Part shown: positions 17,510-25,832 of the stretch, piece after piece
Layout: every line of letters starts with the position of its first letter
Position numbering within the stretch: position 1 is the stretch's first letter
Assembly: GCA_937925685.1 (NCBI GenBank)
Contig: CALAMI010000007.1
Coordinates: forward strand, 62,001-126,000
DNA from: Candidatus Binatia bacterium
Lineage (GTDB): Bacteria; Desulfobacterota; Binatia; HRBIN30
DNA length: 64,000 nucleotides
Direction: 5' to 3'
Program-made: the position numbers and the translations under genes
The notes under the pieces: model-generated
Databases searched by the model: none
What the model was told of the DNA's origin: nothing
What the model saw: only the letters and a program-made list of their open reading frames with translations

Positions 17510-20500
17510 CTAAGGCAACGTTGCGACATCTCGCCGAGGAGGGGGAGGCAAGTAACCTGGGCAGTCGTTGCGCGATTGGCAGAGGTCGGCGCTCAGTTCC
17601 ATGCCGTTCGTCACCAGGAATCGTGCAATCATATTTAAAAGGAAGTTGCCGATGTCGTACGTCGTCTGCGTGCGGCAGCCACATGGATCGCCCGATCCGG
17701 GAATCGGACATTCCCGGGCGCACTTGGCGCGGAAATCATCCGTCATTGCTCCGGGCAAACTAAACCCATGTTCACCGGTATCCCGCGTTAGCGGAAAGAT
17801 TGCAGCAGAGCGGCCGCCAAGTCGATCCCAGCGGTCGAAACCAAGCCGCAAGGGTGGGTGGAGGCGGGGATATTGCGGTCCCCAGATGTCATCGCCTCCG
17901 CTGAAGTTCTCGACGTCCAAGTGCACACCCTTTCCCGTTGCGTCGGTGAAACGCGCCAAGTTATCGACAGCCTCCACTGTGTACGTGTCGATCAGCATCT
18001 GGTTCGCAGACCGCCCGTAGCGGGGGTCGACCTCCAAAAAGGGCACGATTCCGGCAGCGCGTGCAAAGGTCACCGCGGAACTCGAGGGCACGTTCATGTC
18101 TCCTTGCGACGTGACCACTAGGGCATGACTACCCGTGCGCTCGCGTGTGAGAGGGAACTCCAACGCTTCTAGCAAAAGATGGGGAGCAAATACCACCGGA
18201 TCGGCGGGGTCGACCACCAACTGACCTATGGAGCCTAAGCGTCGAATCTCGGGCGTATTTCGGGGGCGGCCTAGTCCGTCCTCCAACGCCCGCAGTGGCT
18301 CTCCCGCACGGAACGGCTGCGCCTGATAGGTGAAATCAACGCCAAAGCGATCGAGCACGGCACGTACCGAACTCCCCGGTTGCACCTCGCATTTCGTGCC
18401 TGGCACGAGCACGGGTCCCGCATAAAACACGAGTCGAACCAGGTCTCCGCGGTCGCTTTCCAGCGAGGCGCGGACACGTCCGGGAGGCAGCACCAAGCCG
18501 CAGCCGCGCGCTCCATTGGTGAGATTCTCCGCAACCAACGTGTCCCCAACGCGCACACCCTCAACTGACCCGAGTGGCCTGCGTCCCAAGTCGTTGAGGT
18601 CCACGACCACGGTTTGCATCAGCATGCGGCCCGTCGCGGGGTCGAGAGTGCCAACGTACAACGGACCCATCATCCGCAACACGAACGCCTCGAGGGCGCC
18701 GCCCTGCACGGTGCGCATGCCGATGTCCACATAGCCGCCCCCGCCAGCAATCGGGGCCACGGCGGTAATTTGCGGCTCGGCGCCGCCCATCAGCATGGAC
18801 ATGATGCCACCGAGCGACGCACCGGTCATCACGATTGGGGCATTGCCACCGACGTCGACGTGCCCGTCGCCATCGAAATCGCCAGCGATGTCTGGAACAC
18901 CATCTTCCCCTAAGTCAAAATCCCACAGACGCCGCCCGTTCCAACTGCGCAAAATGCGCACGAGCTGCGAGTAATCGAGCATGAACTGGCGTACGACGTC
19001 GCGGGTATGAAACAAGTATGCACTCCAGAAATCGGCGCCGGAGTCCTTCACGCCATCGCCGTTTTGGTCGAAGGCGCGGTCGGACAAGGTAGCATCGACG
19101 GCAGCACCGTAACCCATGACGCCCAGGAGTTGTTTGGCCAGCGCTTCTTGCTCAGACGTCAGCCCAATGCCGTGTGAGGGTCCGTCGATGGCGATCGCGG
19201 CAAGCCCGTGACGAGCAAAGAAACCAGCGAACTGCATGAGTGCAAACCGGCTGCCCGTGTATCCATGGCTCAGGATGGCCACGGGGGCCGGGCGGCCGTC
19301 TTTCCGTGCAGAGACCTCTTTTCTCGGAACCGCGAGAGTGAAATAAACAATTTCCTCTCGCGCCGGCGCGGGTATGCGGTCGAGGTCCGGCGGCCACGCT
19401 TGCAAGTTCAAGTTCAAGAAATTTCCCTGCTCATCGTTTCGGGGAAAGAGCTGGGGAGAACGGTACGTGCCGATGACAAAGTAATCCACATACTCCAGCG
19501 ACGTTGCCAATTGCCGGTATTGTTCCGAGTTGGGGTTCAGCCCGAGGAAGGTAGTTGCCAGTGGTCGCGCTGCTTCTAACCAGTTTTCCCCGTAAAGAAG
19601 ATAAAGCCGTTTGCTGTTAGGAAACCGGTTGGCGTCGCGCAGCGGCAGCAAAGCCTCGACTTTCGCTGGAAACTCATGGGCCAAGTGGCGCTGCGGGCCA
19701 TAGCCGTACAGCCCTTCGCGCACGGCGCGCCAGTGGCTTTGGACCGACTGAGTGGTAAACGTAAAAGCAAACGCGACATCGGCGAGCGTGAGCCCGGTCG
19801 GGAGCACCTCGGGCAAAGCGCGAAGCGCCTCGGTTTGCGAGGTGTGATGAATCGTCGGGTAAGGCGAGCCTACGGGTTCCCCACGGATGTCCCGCAGCCG
19901 TCGGGTAACCACGACCGCATAAGTAGTCCGCTCGCGCAAAGGCACGAGTGGGCGCAAAACGAGAGTGTTGGTTTCGCGCTCGTAAAAGCTCATGAAGTTA
20001 TCCACTCGAGCCTTTAGGTCGCTGGGCGGAGGGTTGGAGCCGGGCAAGTAGTTCGGCTTGTCGAGTACGCCGTCGGCGTCGGTGTCTTCCCCAGGGTCCA
20101 AGATGCCGTTGCCATTGACGTCTTCGTCGACCTCGTCGAACAAGATCGACACGGTTCCCGCACGCGGGTCGTTGTCCCAGTAATTGTCCCGCCGCTCCAG
20201 CACGATGGGGTAGTTGCCATTGCCCACGTCAAGGTGATGTACACGACCAAATTCCGGGGAACGACGGTCGATGTTGATCAAGTAAATGACGTCGTTGTCG
20301 GTTTCGTACAACGGGTCGCGGTGACCAGCGAGCAGCGATTCAACATCAATCGGACCCGTGAACGGAATGGTAATCGGCTGAAACACTCCCCATCCATCGA
20401 GTTCGTCGATTTTCTGGCGGGTCAAGCGTTCGAATCCGGTCGGAGCGACCATGGACGCGTTGATGCGGCGGCCAGTGACCGACGTTGGATCGACCACCGT

Positions 20501-20689
20501 GGCAACGTCGTTCGGCAAGGGAATTTCAGGCAGGGGTTTGTGGAAGAAATCCATTTTCACCGTGGTCCGCGCCGGTTGCGACGTGGCGATGCCTTCAGAC
20601 TCGGAAAGCGAGCAGCCGCTCAACAAGGCGGCGAATCCCACCGACGCCCACCAGAACAAAACCAAATGTGCACTCGTTTTCTTCCTCAT
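17510..20689 (-). CDS. Large lipoprotein with alpha/beta-hydrolase (lipase-like) domain
   Basis: The product has 1059 residues. A lipoprotein signal ends in ALLSGCS, so the mature protein is lipid-anchored. The N-terminal half resembles the N-terminal domain of bacterial virulence-factor lipases, with Ig-like strands and a DVNGNGILDPGEDTDADG calcium-loop-like segment. The alpha/beta-hydrolase core has an oxyanion region (LSHGYTGSRF) and a nucleophile elbow (GASLGG, about residue 620), with further DxDxDG-type loops (DQNGDGVKDSG, DFDGDGHVDVGG) and a late histidine region. Probable role: surface or periplasmic esterase/lipase. The ATG at 20689 has GAGGAG eight bases upstream; a GTG at 20704 overlaps the previous stop. 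It follows the barrel gene directly, forming a two-gene operon. Confidence 0.8.
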   Translation of the reverse strand: MRKKTSAHLVLFWWASVGFAALLSGCSLSESEGIATSQPARTTVKMDFFHKPLPEIPLPNDVATVVDPTSVTGRRINASMVAPTGFERLTRQKIDELDGWGVFQPITIPFTGPIDVESLLAGHRDPLYETDNDVIYLINIDRRSPEFGRVHHLDVGNGNYPIVLERRDNYWDNDPRAGTVSILFDEVDEDVNGNGILDPGEDTDADGVLDKPNYLPGSNPPPSDLKARVDNFMSFYERETNTLVLRPLVPLRERTTYAVVVTRRLRDIRGEPVGSPYPTIHHTSQTEALRALPEVLPTGLTLADVAFAFTFTTQSVQSHWRAVREGLYGYGPQRHLAHEFPAKVEALLPLRDANRFPNSKRLYLLYGENWLEAARPLATTFLGLNPNSEQYRQLATSLEYVDYFVIGTYRSPQLFPRNDEQGNFLNLNLQAWPPDLDRIPAPAREEIVYFTLAVPRKEVSARKDGRPAPVAILSHGYTGSRFALMQFAGFFARHGLAAIAIDGPSHGIGLTSEQEALAKQLLGVMGYGAAVDATLSDRAFDQNGDGVKDSGADFWSAYLFHTRDVVRQFMLDYSQLVRILRSWNGRRLWDFDLGEDGVPDIAGDFDGDGHVDVGGNAPIVMTGASLGGIMSMLMGGAEPQITAVAPIAGGGGYVDIGMRTVQGGALEAFVLRMMGPLYVGTLDPATGRMLMQTVVVDLNDLGRRPLGSVEGVRVGDTLVAENLTNGARGCGLVLPPGRVRASLESDRGDLVRLVFYAGPVLVPGTKCEVQPGSSVRAVLDRFGVDFTYQAQPFRAGEPLRALEDGLGRPRNTPEIRRLGSIGQLVVDPADPVVFAPHLLLEALEFPLTRERTGSHALVVTSQGDMNVPSSSAVTFARAAGIVPFLEVDPRYGRSANQMLIDTYTVEAVDNLARFTDATGKGVHLDVENFSGGDDIWGPQYPRLHPPLRLGFDRWDRLGGRSAAIFPLTRDTGEHGFSLPGAMTDDFRAKCARECPIPGSGDPCGCRTQTTYDIGNFLLNMIARFLVTNGMELSADLCQSRNDCPGYLPPPPRRDVATLP

Positions 20690-20700
20690 GACCGCACTCC

Positions 20701-22206
20701 TCACAACCGGACCTCGAACAGGACCCTGCCCAGGAACACCTCGCTCATGGTGCTACCATCTAGCCGGCGGAACGCGCTGCCGGGAAACAGCACTGCCCCT
20801 TCGGCCCCCAGCTGAAAATCGAAGCCACGTACGCTGCGGAAGTAGCGCCACCCTAAGTCGAGCTCCGTGCCGTAAAAACGGCCGGGGCGTCCTCCCAAGG
20901 CATTGTGCGGTTCGCCTCCGAACAAGCGCGTGTTAAAGGCATCCGCGTAATCCACATCGCTCCATGCGAGCAACAGCCCACCGTACGCCACCATCGGCTC
21001 GAGCACTTGCCACCACACCCGCGGGAAAATTGCGATCGTATTCGAGGGCGCACCCCGCGTCGGCAAACGCTCGAGGTCGGGCACTGGCCGACCAACCAGG
21101 GTAGGGTCAGCAGCCGTGACCACGGTGCGGCCCGATTGCGCCGCCATTACCACGCGATAAAGCAGCAAGCCAAATTCGTAGTTCGGATCGACTTTGAAAG
21201 CATTTTGCTCCCGATCATCGAAATTCTCGTCACCACTGGCAAAGAGAAAATCCAAGGCAAACCCATGATTTTCCCGGTTCAGCCTAGCCTGCACGGTTGC
21301 GCCCACTTGCAGGAGGTCATGCTTGGGAAAGTCTACGGTGGGGCCCAGGCTCGTGCTGCCGTCAATCACGGCGGCCTCGCCCGCGAGCGTAAACTCGCCG
21401 ATGGCGCCGAGGTTTCGGCTCGTCCGCGCAAAAACGTCGTACACCACGACATCGAAGCCGCGGCGCACTTTTGCATCTTGGGTTCGATACACAACGTAGA
21501 GACCAGCCGAGTGCCGCAGTCCCGAACCAACGAGCACGCTGGCAATGTACTGCTGGGCGTCATCGTCACGCAGCAGCGGGTCGTCGGCAACCACTTCGTC
21601 ATAGGCCAGGCGGAGCACAACGTTGGCAGAGGTTAGGGGCGTCGTGCCGATGGTAGCGCGGATCACACGGTCTCCGCTGCGGGGGTCGCCAAAGTAAGCG
21701 TTATCCTTGGTCCACCCATGGGCGCCGTCGTTCGCCAACAAGCCCAGCCCCCAATGGCTCAGGGTATAGCCGCCACCGACTACGAGATAAGCGGAAGGCA
21801 CCGTAGCGCGAAGAAAAAGGCGCCTAAGTTCCGCGTGACCCTTCCTGCTGAAAGGGAGCTCTCTCCCTAAGCGGTCGGGAGGAGCGCCGTCCTCCACTCC
21901 TGTGACCAAGTCATGTTCGTAGTCGAATTGAAGGGAATAAGGCCTTCGGGCAACGTCGGTCGTCTCCCCACTCAAGCCCACGCGCAGCACCGGCAAGAAG
22001 AAAAAGTTCTCCTCCAGTGTCGTTCCGTAGCGGTCCAGCGGAAACGTACTCACACCCTCTAGACGGGTTTGGTACTGCGCCCGACCACGGATCCGCCAGA
22101 AGTCACCTTGGATGCAGGCCCACCCACAATCCTCTGCTTTGCTTCCAGTCGGTGGGACCACCAGCAAAAACCAGCCACCGAGCAACCACAAACGTATCCA
22201 ACGCAT
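20701..22206 (-). CDS. Predicted outer-membrane beta-barrel protein
   Basis: The product has 501 residues. A signal peptide (MRWIRLWLLGGWFLLVVPPT, cleaved before EDCGW) is followed by many alternating-hydrophobicity strands such as YSLQFDYEHDLVTG, FDFQLGAEGAVLFPG and a terminal FLGRVLFEVRL. That ending fits an outer-membrane barrel recognised by BamA. Length and style recall the DUF1302/alginate-export group, but I cannot fix the family. It is co-transcribed with the lipase-like lipoprotein downstream, suggesting the two handle one hydrophobic substrate: hydrolysis plus uptake or export. A palindromic promoter-like site lies 47 bases upstream. Substrate unknown. Confidence 0.75.
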   Translation of the reverse strand: MRWIRLWLLGGWFLLVVPPTGSKAEDCGWACIQGDFWRIRGRAQYQTRLEGVSTFPLDRYGTTLEENFFFLPVLRVGLSGETTDVARRPYSLQFDYEHDLVTGVEDGAPPDRLGRELPFSRKGHAELRRLFLRATVPSAYLVVGGGYTLSHWGLGLLANDGAHGWTKDNAYFGDPRSGDRVIRATIGTTPLTSANVVLRLAYDEVVADDPLLRDDDAQQYIASVLVGSGLRHSAGLYVVYRTQDAKVRRGFDVVVYDVFARTSRNLGAIGEFTLAGEAAVIDGSTSLGPTVDFPKHDLLQVGATVQARLNRENHGFALDFLFASGDENFDDREQNAFKVDPNYEFGLLLYRVVMAAQSGRTVVTAADPTLVGRPVPDLERLPTRGAPSNTIAIFPRVWWQVLEPMVAYGGLLLAWSDVDYADAFNTRLFGGEPHNALGGRPGRFYGTELDLGWRYFRSVRGFDFQLGAEGAVLFPGSAFRRLDGSTMSEVFLGRVLFEVRL

Positions 22207-22252
22207 CCCGAAGCCCCTCCCACCAGGCTTTCCCTTGGTTATTCATATTCTG

Positions 22253-22272
22253 TTGACACTTGCAACAGTCAA
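22253..22272 (-). promoter_or_regulatory. Palindromic operator candidate overlapping a -35-like element
   Basis: The 20-base site reads TTGAC-AC-TTGCAA-CA-GTCAA. The outer arms and the TTGCAA core are perfectly symmetric, 16 of 20 positions. On the minus strand the first arm supplies TTGACT, a -35-like hexamer, and TATGAA follows 19 bases on. It ends 47 bases before the barrel gene, so it could be a regulator site controlling the barrel-lipase operon. No regulator gene is adjacent. Confidence 0.4.
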
Positions 22273-22321
22273 GAGAACTCAGACCGGCCATAAATTGCGG
22301 ATTCAGCTCAGGAGTCGCGGC

Positions 22322-23809
22322 TTATAAGCTCGAAAGCAAGCGTGCGTAAAACTCTACTCCCTGCGCATAGGAACCGACACTCACGCGCTCGTTGGCGCCG
22401 TGCATCCGGGCCAAATCGGTCCGGTCGGCCACAAGGGGCATGAAACGGTACAGGTTCCGACTCACTCTCTGGTAGTGGCGGACGTCGGTGCCGCCGATAG
22501 TCAAGTAGGGAGCCACCACGGCCTGCGGAAAGGTCGCACGGATGGTCTTCGACAATAAAAGGAATGCTGGCACGTTGGTAGGCGAAATTCCTGTGGGCTC
22601 GCGGCTCGTAGGCAGGGTGCGCACTTCAATATCGCTATCGTGCACGACGGACCTTACGTGGTCGACAACGTCAGCCACTGTGTCGCCGGGAAGAATACGA
22701 TAGTTGACCACCGCCCAGGCAGAGGCAGGCAACACGTTCTCCTTGATCCCGCCACCAATCATGGTTGCGGCTGTCGAGGTTCGTACGCTTGCATTGGTCG
22801 CTGGCTCCGCCGCAAGGGTTCGCAGGAGGAAAGGCTCGAAAAGCCACAAATTTGCCCCCACCACTCGGTGGGGAAACCAGGGTAACTCCGGTGTCAGGTA
22901 ATCCAACATGGCTCGCACCGGCGGCGAAAGACGGGCCGCCATGGGGTTCTGTTCCAGTGCGACCACAGCCGCCGCAATTTTTCCGACGGCCGTGTGCCGC
23001 GGCGGCGCAGAAGAATGGCCACCAACGGCTCGAGCCTCCAGACGCACGCTCACGCTACCCTTCTCAGCGACACCGACGCACGCCACTGGCACCCGCAGGC
23101 CGGGGATCGCGTCCACCATCAAGGCACCACCTTCGTCCAGGACGAACTCTGCCGTCACACCGCGGCGCTCGAGCTCAGCGGCTAGCAGCGCCGCCCCTTG
23201 ATTGCCGCCTACTTCCTCGTCGTGACCAAAGCCCAAGTACACTGTGCGGTTCGGTCGAAAACCCTCGGCAAGTAACAGCTCCGCCGCCTCGAGTATCCCG
23301 ACCACGGTAAACTTGTCGTCGATCGCCCCCCGACCCCAAACAAAGCCATCAGCAATGGCGCCGGAGAAAGGCGGTTGATGCCAGGCGCTTTCCGTACCGG
23401 GTTCCACGGGTACGACGTCCAAATGCCCAATCAGTACGGCGGGCTGGGCTGCCGCGTTCCGCCCCGTCCACGTGTACAACAAGGAGTGACCGCCGATGAC
23501 TTCCCGTTGCAGAGTGTTGTGGACGCGCGGAAATTCCGCCTCGAGGTAAGCATGGAGCCGGGCAAACTCTGCGGCACGGACTGGAACCGACTCTCCCTCC
23601 GAAACCGTGGCAATGCGCAGAGCCCCTGCCAAACGCTCTGCGGCAGCTTGCGCGTCCACCGCTAAGGGACGCGCCGACGGTTGCACTGGAGGTTGTCGCG
23701 ACGGCAAGGTAGCCGCGCGCCACAACAGGACCGTGGCCAAAGCTAACGTAGCGAACAGGGCCAGCGCAGCGACCCGACTCAACCAGCCCCCGCCCCGCCG
23801 GTCACGCAC
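22322..23809 (-). CDS. Membrane-anchored M20-family metallopeptidase (carboxypeptidase S-like)
   Basis: The product has 495 residues. It has one N-terminal transmembrane segment (VAALALFATLALATVLLW), then a di-zinc M20/M25/M40 domain: GHLDVVPVEPG (first ligand), WGRGAIDDK (bridging Asp), GHDEEVGG (catalytic Glu), and late IGGTDVRHY, with a dimerisation lid around VGGHSSAPP. The order matches the carboxypeptidase S/PM20D1 type, which cleaves C-terminal residues or N-acyl amino acids. The GTG at 23809 has AGGAGCAGGAG just upstream and overlaps the stop of the decarboxylase gene by eight bases. An ATG at 23842 lacks a ribosome site. PM20D1-like activity on N-acyl amino acids is possible but unproven. 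Confidence 0.87.
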   Translation of the reverse strand: MRDRRGGGWLSRVAALALFATLALATVLLWRAATLPSRQPPVQPSARPLAVDAQAAAERLAGALRIATVSEGESVPVRAAEFARLHAYLEAEFPRVHNTLQREVIGGHSLLYTWTGRNAAAQPAVLIGHLDVVPVEPGTESAWHQPPFSGAIADGFVWGRGAIDDKFTVVGILEAAELLLAEGFRPNRTVYLGFGHDEEVGGNQGAALLAAELERRGVTAEFVLDEGGALMVDAIPGLRVPVACVGVAEKGSVSVRLEARAVGGHSSAPPRHTAVGKIAAAVVALEQNPMAARLSPPVRAMLDYLTPELPWFPHRVVGANLWLFEPFLLRTLAAEPATNASVRTSTAATMIGGGIKENVLPASAWAVVNYRILPGDTVADVVDHVRSVVHDSDIEVRTLPTSREPTGISPTNVPAFLLLSKTIRATFPQAVVAPYLTIGGTDVRHYQRVSRNLYRFMPLVADRTDLARMHGANERVSVGSYAQGVEFYARLLSSL

Positions 23810-25256
23810 GCTCCTGCTCCTTTGCAGGCCGGTACAGTTCATTAAAGTACACGGTGAGCAAGCGTTCGGCGGCTTCCGGTGGTAGCTGATTCAGCAACGA
23901 GCTGATGGCCGCCATCCGCTCTGGCAAACCGCTGCCCACCCCAGCCATGGCCAGCATACTTCGCAGTGTGTCCGGTGTAAGCTGATTCCAATCGAGACCT
24001 CGAAGCATGTCGCGCAAGTGCTTCAGCTCTTCCGTTTGTGCCCGACGGGCTGCTTCGACGCTCTCTCGCAAATCGGCCAACAGCGCCGAAGCCCAGCGAA
24101 CGTTCGCCGGGTTCACGGACAAGTGAATGTTTTCCTTCGAGCCACCGAAACTAAGTTGGGGTTGCACGTACCAGCCCCGAATTTTCATCTCGTCGACGAT
24201 CTGAAACACGTTCACCTCGTCAGAAGTAAACGCAATGAGATTCATCTCTGGGCGAGCGAGCAAACGCAGCCCAGGAATGCGCTCGATCTCCTCAGCGAGG
24301 TAACGAGTGGCTTCCAAAACTTTGCGGGCGAGTTCCAGGTAGCCGTCGTCGCCAAAGAAGTTCAGTACGGCCCAGGCTGCGGCCAGAGGCCCCGCGGACT
24401 TCGTACTTTGCACCGTGGGGTTGATCATCGTGTAGCCGGTCCAGGTCGCGCAGGTAAAAATCTGGTACTGACGCAGCTCGGCATTGCGATAGAGGATGAC
24501 CGAGGCGCCTTTGGCGGCAAAAGCGTATTTGTGGAAGTCCATCGAAATGGAGGTCACCCCAGGCACGTGGAACTCGAAGTCGGGTACGGGCGCTCCCAAG
24601 CGGCGAAAATACGGGAGAAGAAAACCACCCATGCAGGCGTCAACGTGCAACAGCAAGCCATGCCGCAGCGCAAGCTCCCCCAGTTCGCAAATGGGATCCA
24701 CCACTCCGTGAGCGTACGAAACCGCCGAACCCACTAAAAGGATCGTGTTGTCGGTGACCGCTGCAGCCATGCGTTCGGGATCGGCCTTGAAGGTCTTCGG
24801 GTCTACCGGCACCAACACCGGCTTTAGGCAAAAGTAGTGCGCTGCCTTTTGAAACGCGGCATGCGCAGTCACCGGCAGCACAATTTCCGGCTCGCGAATC
24901 TGAGGGCGGTTTGCCCGTGCCCAGTCGCGCGCTGTCTTGACCGCAAGCAGGATGCTTTCCGTCCCTCCCGAGGTAAAGTTGCCCACAACGTTGTCGTCGC
25001 CACGAAGGTGCGATGCGGCCATCGCCACAAGTTCGCGTTCTAAGTGCAATGCGCTCGGAAAGGCTGTAGGGTCGAGGCCGTTTTCCGATAGGTACATCAT
25101 GTACGCTTCTTTGATCACCTCCTCGGCCTCCGGCCCCGGATCGTACACGTAAGCCCATGTGCGCCCGCTCCGCCAGTCGACGTCTTGCGCGCGAAAACCC
25201 TCGAGATCACGGAGGATCTCTGCCTTGGAACGCCCGTGAGTGGGAATCCTTCGCAT
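23802..25256 (-). CDS. PLP-dependent decarboxylase/lyase, sphingosine-1-phosphate lyase-like
   Basis: The product has 484 residues of fold type I. Visible: PSALHLERELVAM, the cofactor phosphate loop NFTSGGTESILLA, the His stacking on PLP (VTAHAAFQKAAHYF), the Asp pair to the ring nitrogen (LHVDACMGGFLLPYF) and the Schiff-base lysine in SMDFHKYAFAAKGAS, near residue 242. The set and spacing are those of group II decarboxylases, closest to sphingosine-1-phosphate lyase. The ATG at 25256 has GAGGAG ten bases upstream; an in-frame upstream extension lacks conserved features. It overlaps the M20 peptidase gene. Substrate could be a phosphorylated long-chain base or an amino acid. Confidence 0.88.
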   Translation of the reverse strand: MRRIPTHGRSKAEILRDLEGFRAQDVDWRSGRTWAYVYDPGPEAEEVIKEAYMMYLSENGLDPTAFPSALHLERELVAMAASHLRGDDNVVGNFTSGGTESILLAVKTARDWARANRPQIREPEIVLPVTAHAAFQKAAHYFCLKPVLVPVDPKTFKADPERMAAAVTDNTILLVGSAVSYAHGVVDPICELGELALRHGLLLHVDACMGGFLLPYFRRLGAPVPDFEFHVPGVTSISMDFHKYAFAAKGASVILYRNAELRQYQIFTCATWTGYTMINPTVQSTKSAGPLAAAWAVLNFFGDDGYLELARKVLEATRYLAEEIERIPGLRLLARPEMNLIAFTSDEVNVFQIVDEMKIRGWYVQPQLSFGGSKENIHLSVNPANVRWASALLADLRESVEAARRAQTEELKHLRDMLRGLDWNQLTPDTLRSMLAMAGVGSGLPERMAAISSLLNQLPPEAAERLLTVYFNELYRPAKEQERA

Positions 25257-25832
25257 TGTGCGGTTCTCCTCGTTGTTGCCGCTGCGGCGGAAGTTGTGGC
25301 AGGCTCGCATTAGTGGCAAGTGCCTGTCAACAGGGACTGCCAATGGACCAGAGATCTGGACGGAGTGGGAACTGCAAGGCCTTCGTGGGTCTCCTCGCGA
25401 TGAGCACTCACCCAGGATCGCTACCCGCGCAGTGGCACCGCCGCCCCGGAAGCTCTTGCAGGGCGTTGCTTCATCCTTCGGGCCCGCCCGAGCCGAGGGT
25501 ACCGTTAAATAAAGCCGGTGTTCGATGCCCCGGCTTAGCCCAACGGCCAAATCCGCCCTCTTCGGGAGTGTTTCGGTGAGAACAACCTACAGCGATGCCC
25601 ACCAACCACAGTACATCTAAGAAGCTGCATGGGCGCTATCGCTCCGCGCTGTGCCCTTAGGAGTAACCGGGGCCCTTGAGGCGCCAGCAGCCGACGCCGC
25701 CTCCCAAAGAACCCAAGGCAATCACCAACGCCAGTGCTCCGGCGCCAAGGTTACAAACCACCGAATACCGCGTGGCCGCTTTTACGGCGGCGATGGGCGG
25801 CGTATCCTTTGTTTCTTTGTTACGCGTGCAGT
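25257..25832. other. Divergent intergenic region
   Basis: About 575 bases between the divergent decarboxylase and esterase genes. It should hold both promoters. On the minus strand a TTGACA lies 76 bases before the decarboxylase ATG, within a small inverted repeat (CCTGT-CA-ACAGG, 25326-25337 region), but no good -10 follows at standard spacing. A minus-strand frame overlapping the esterase start is open but unconvincing. Confidence 0.4.
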
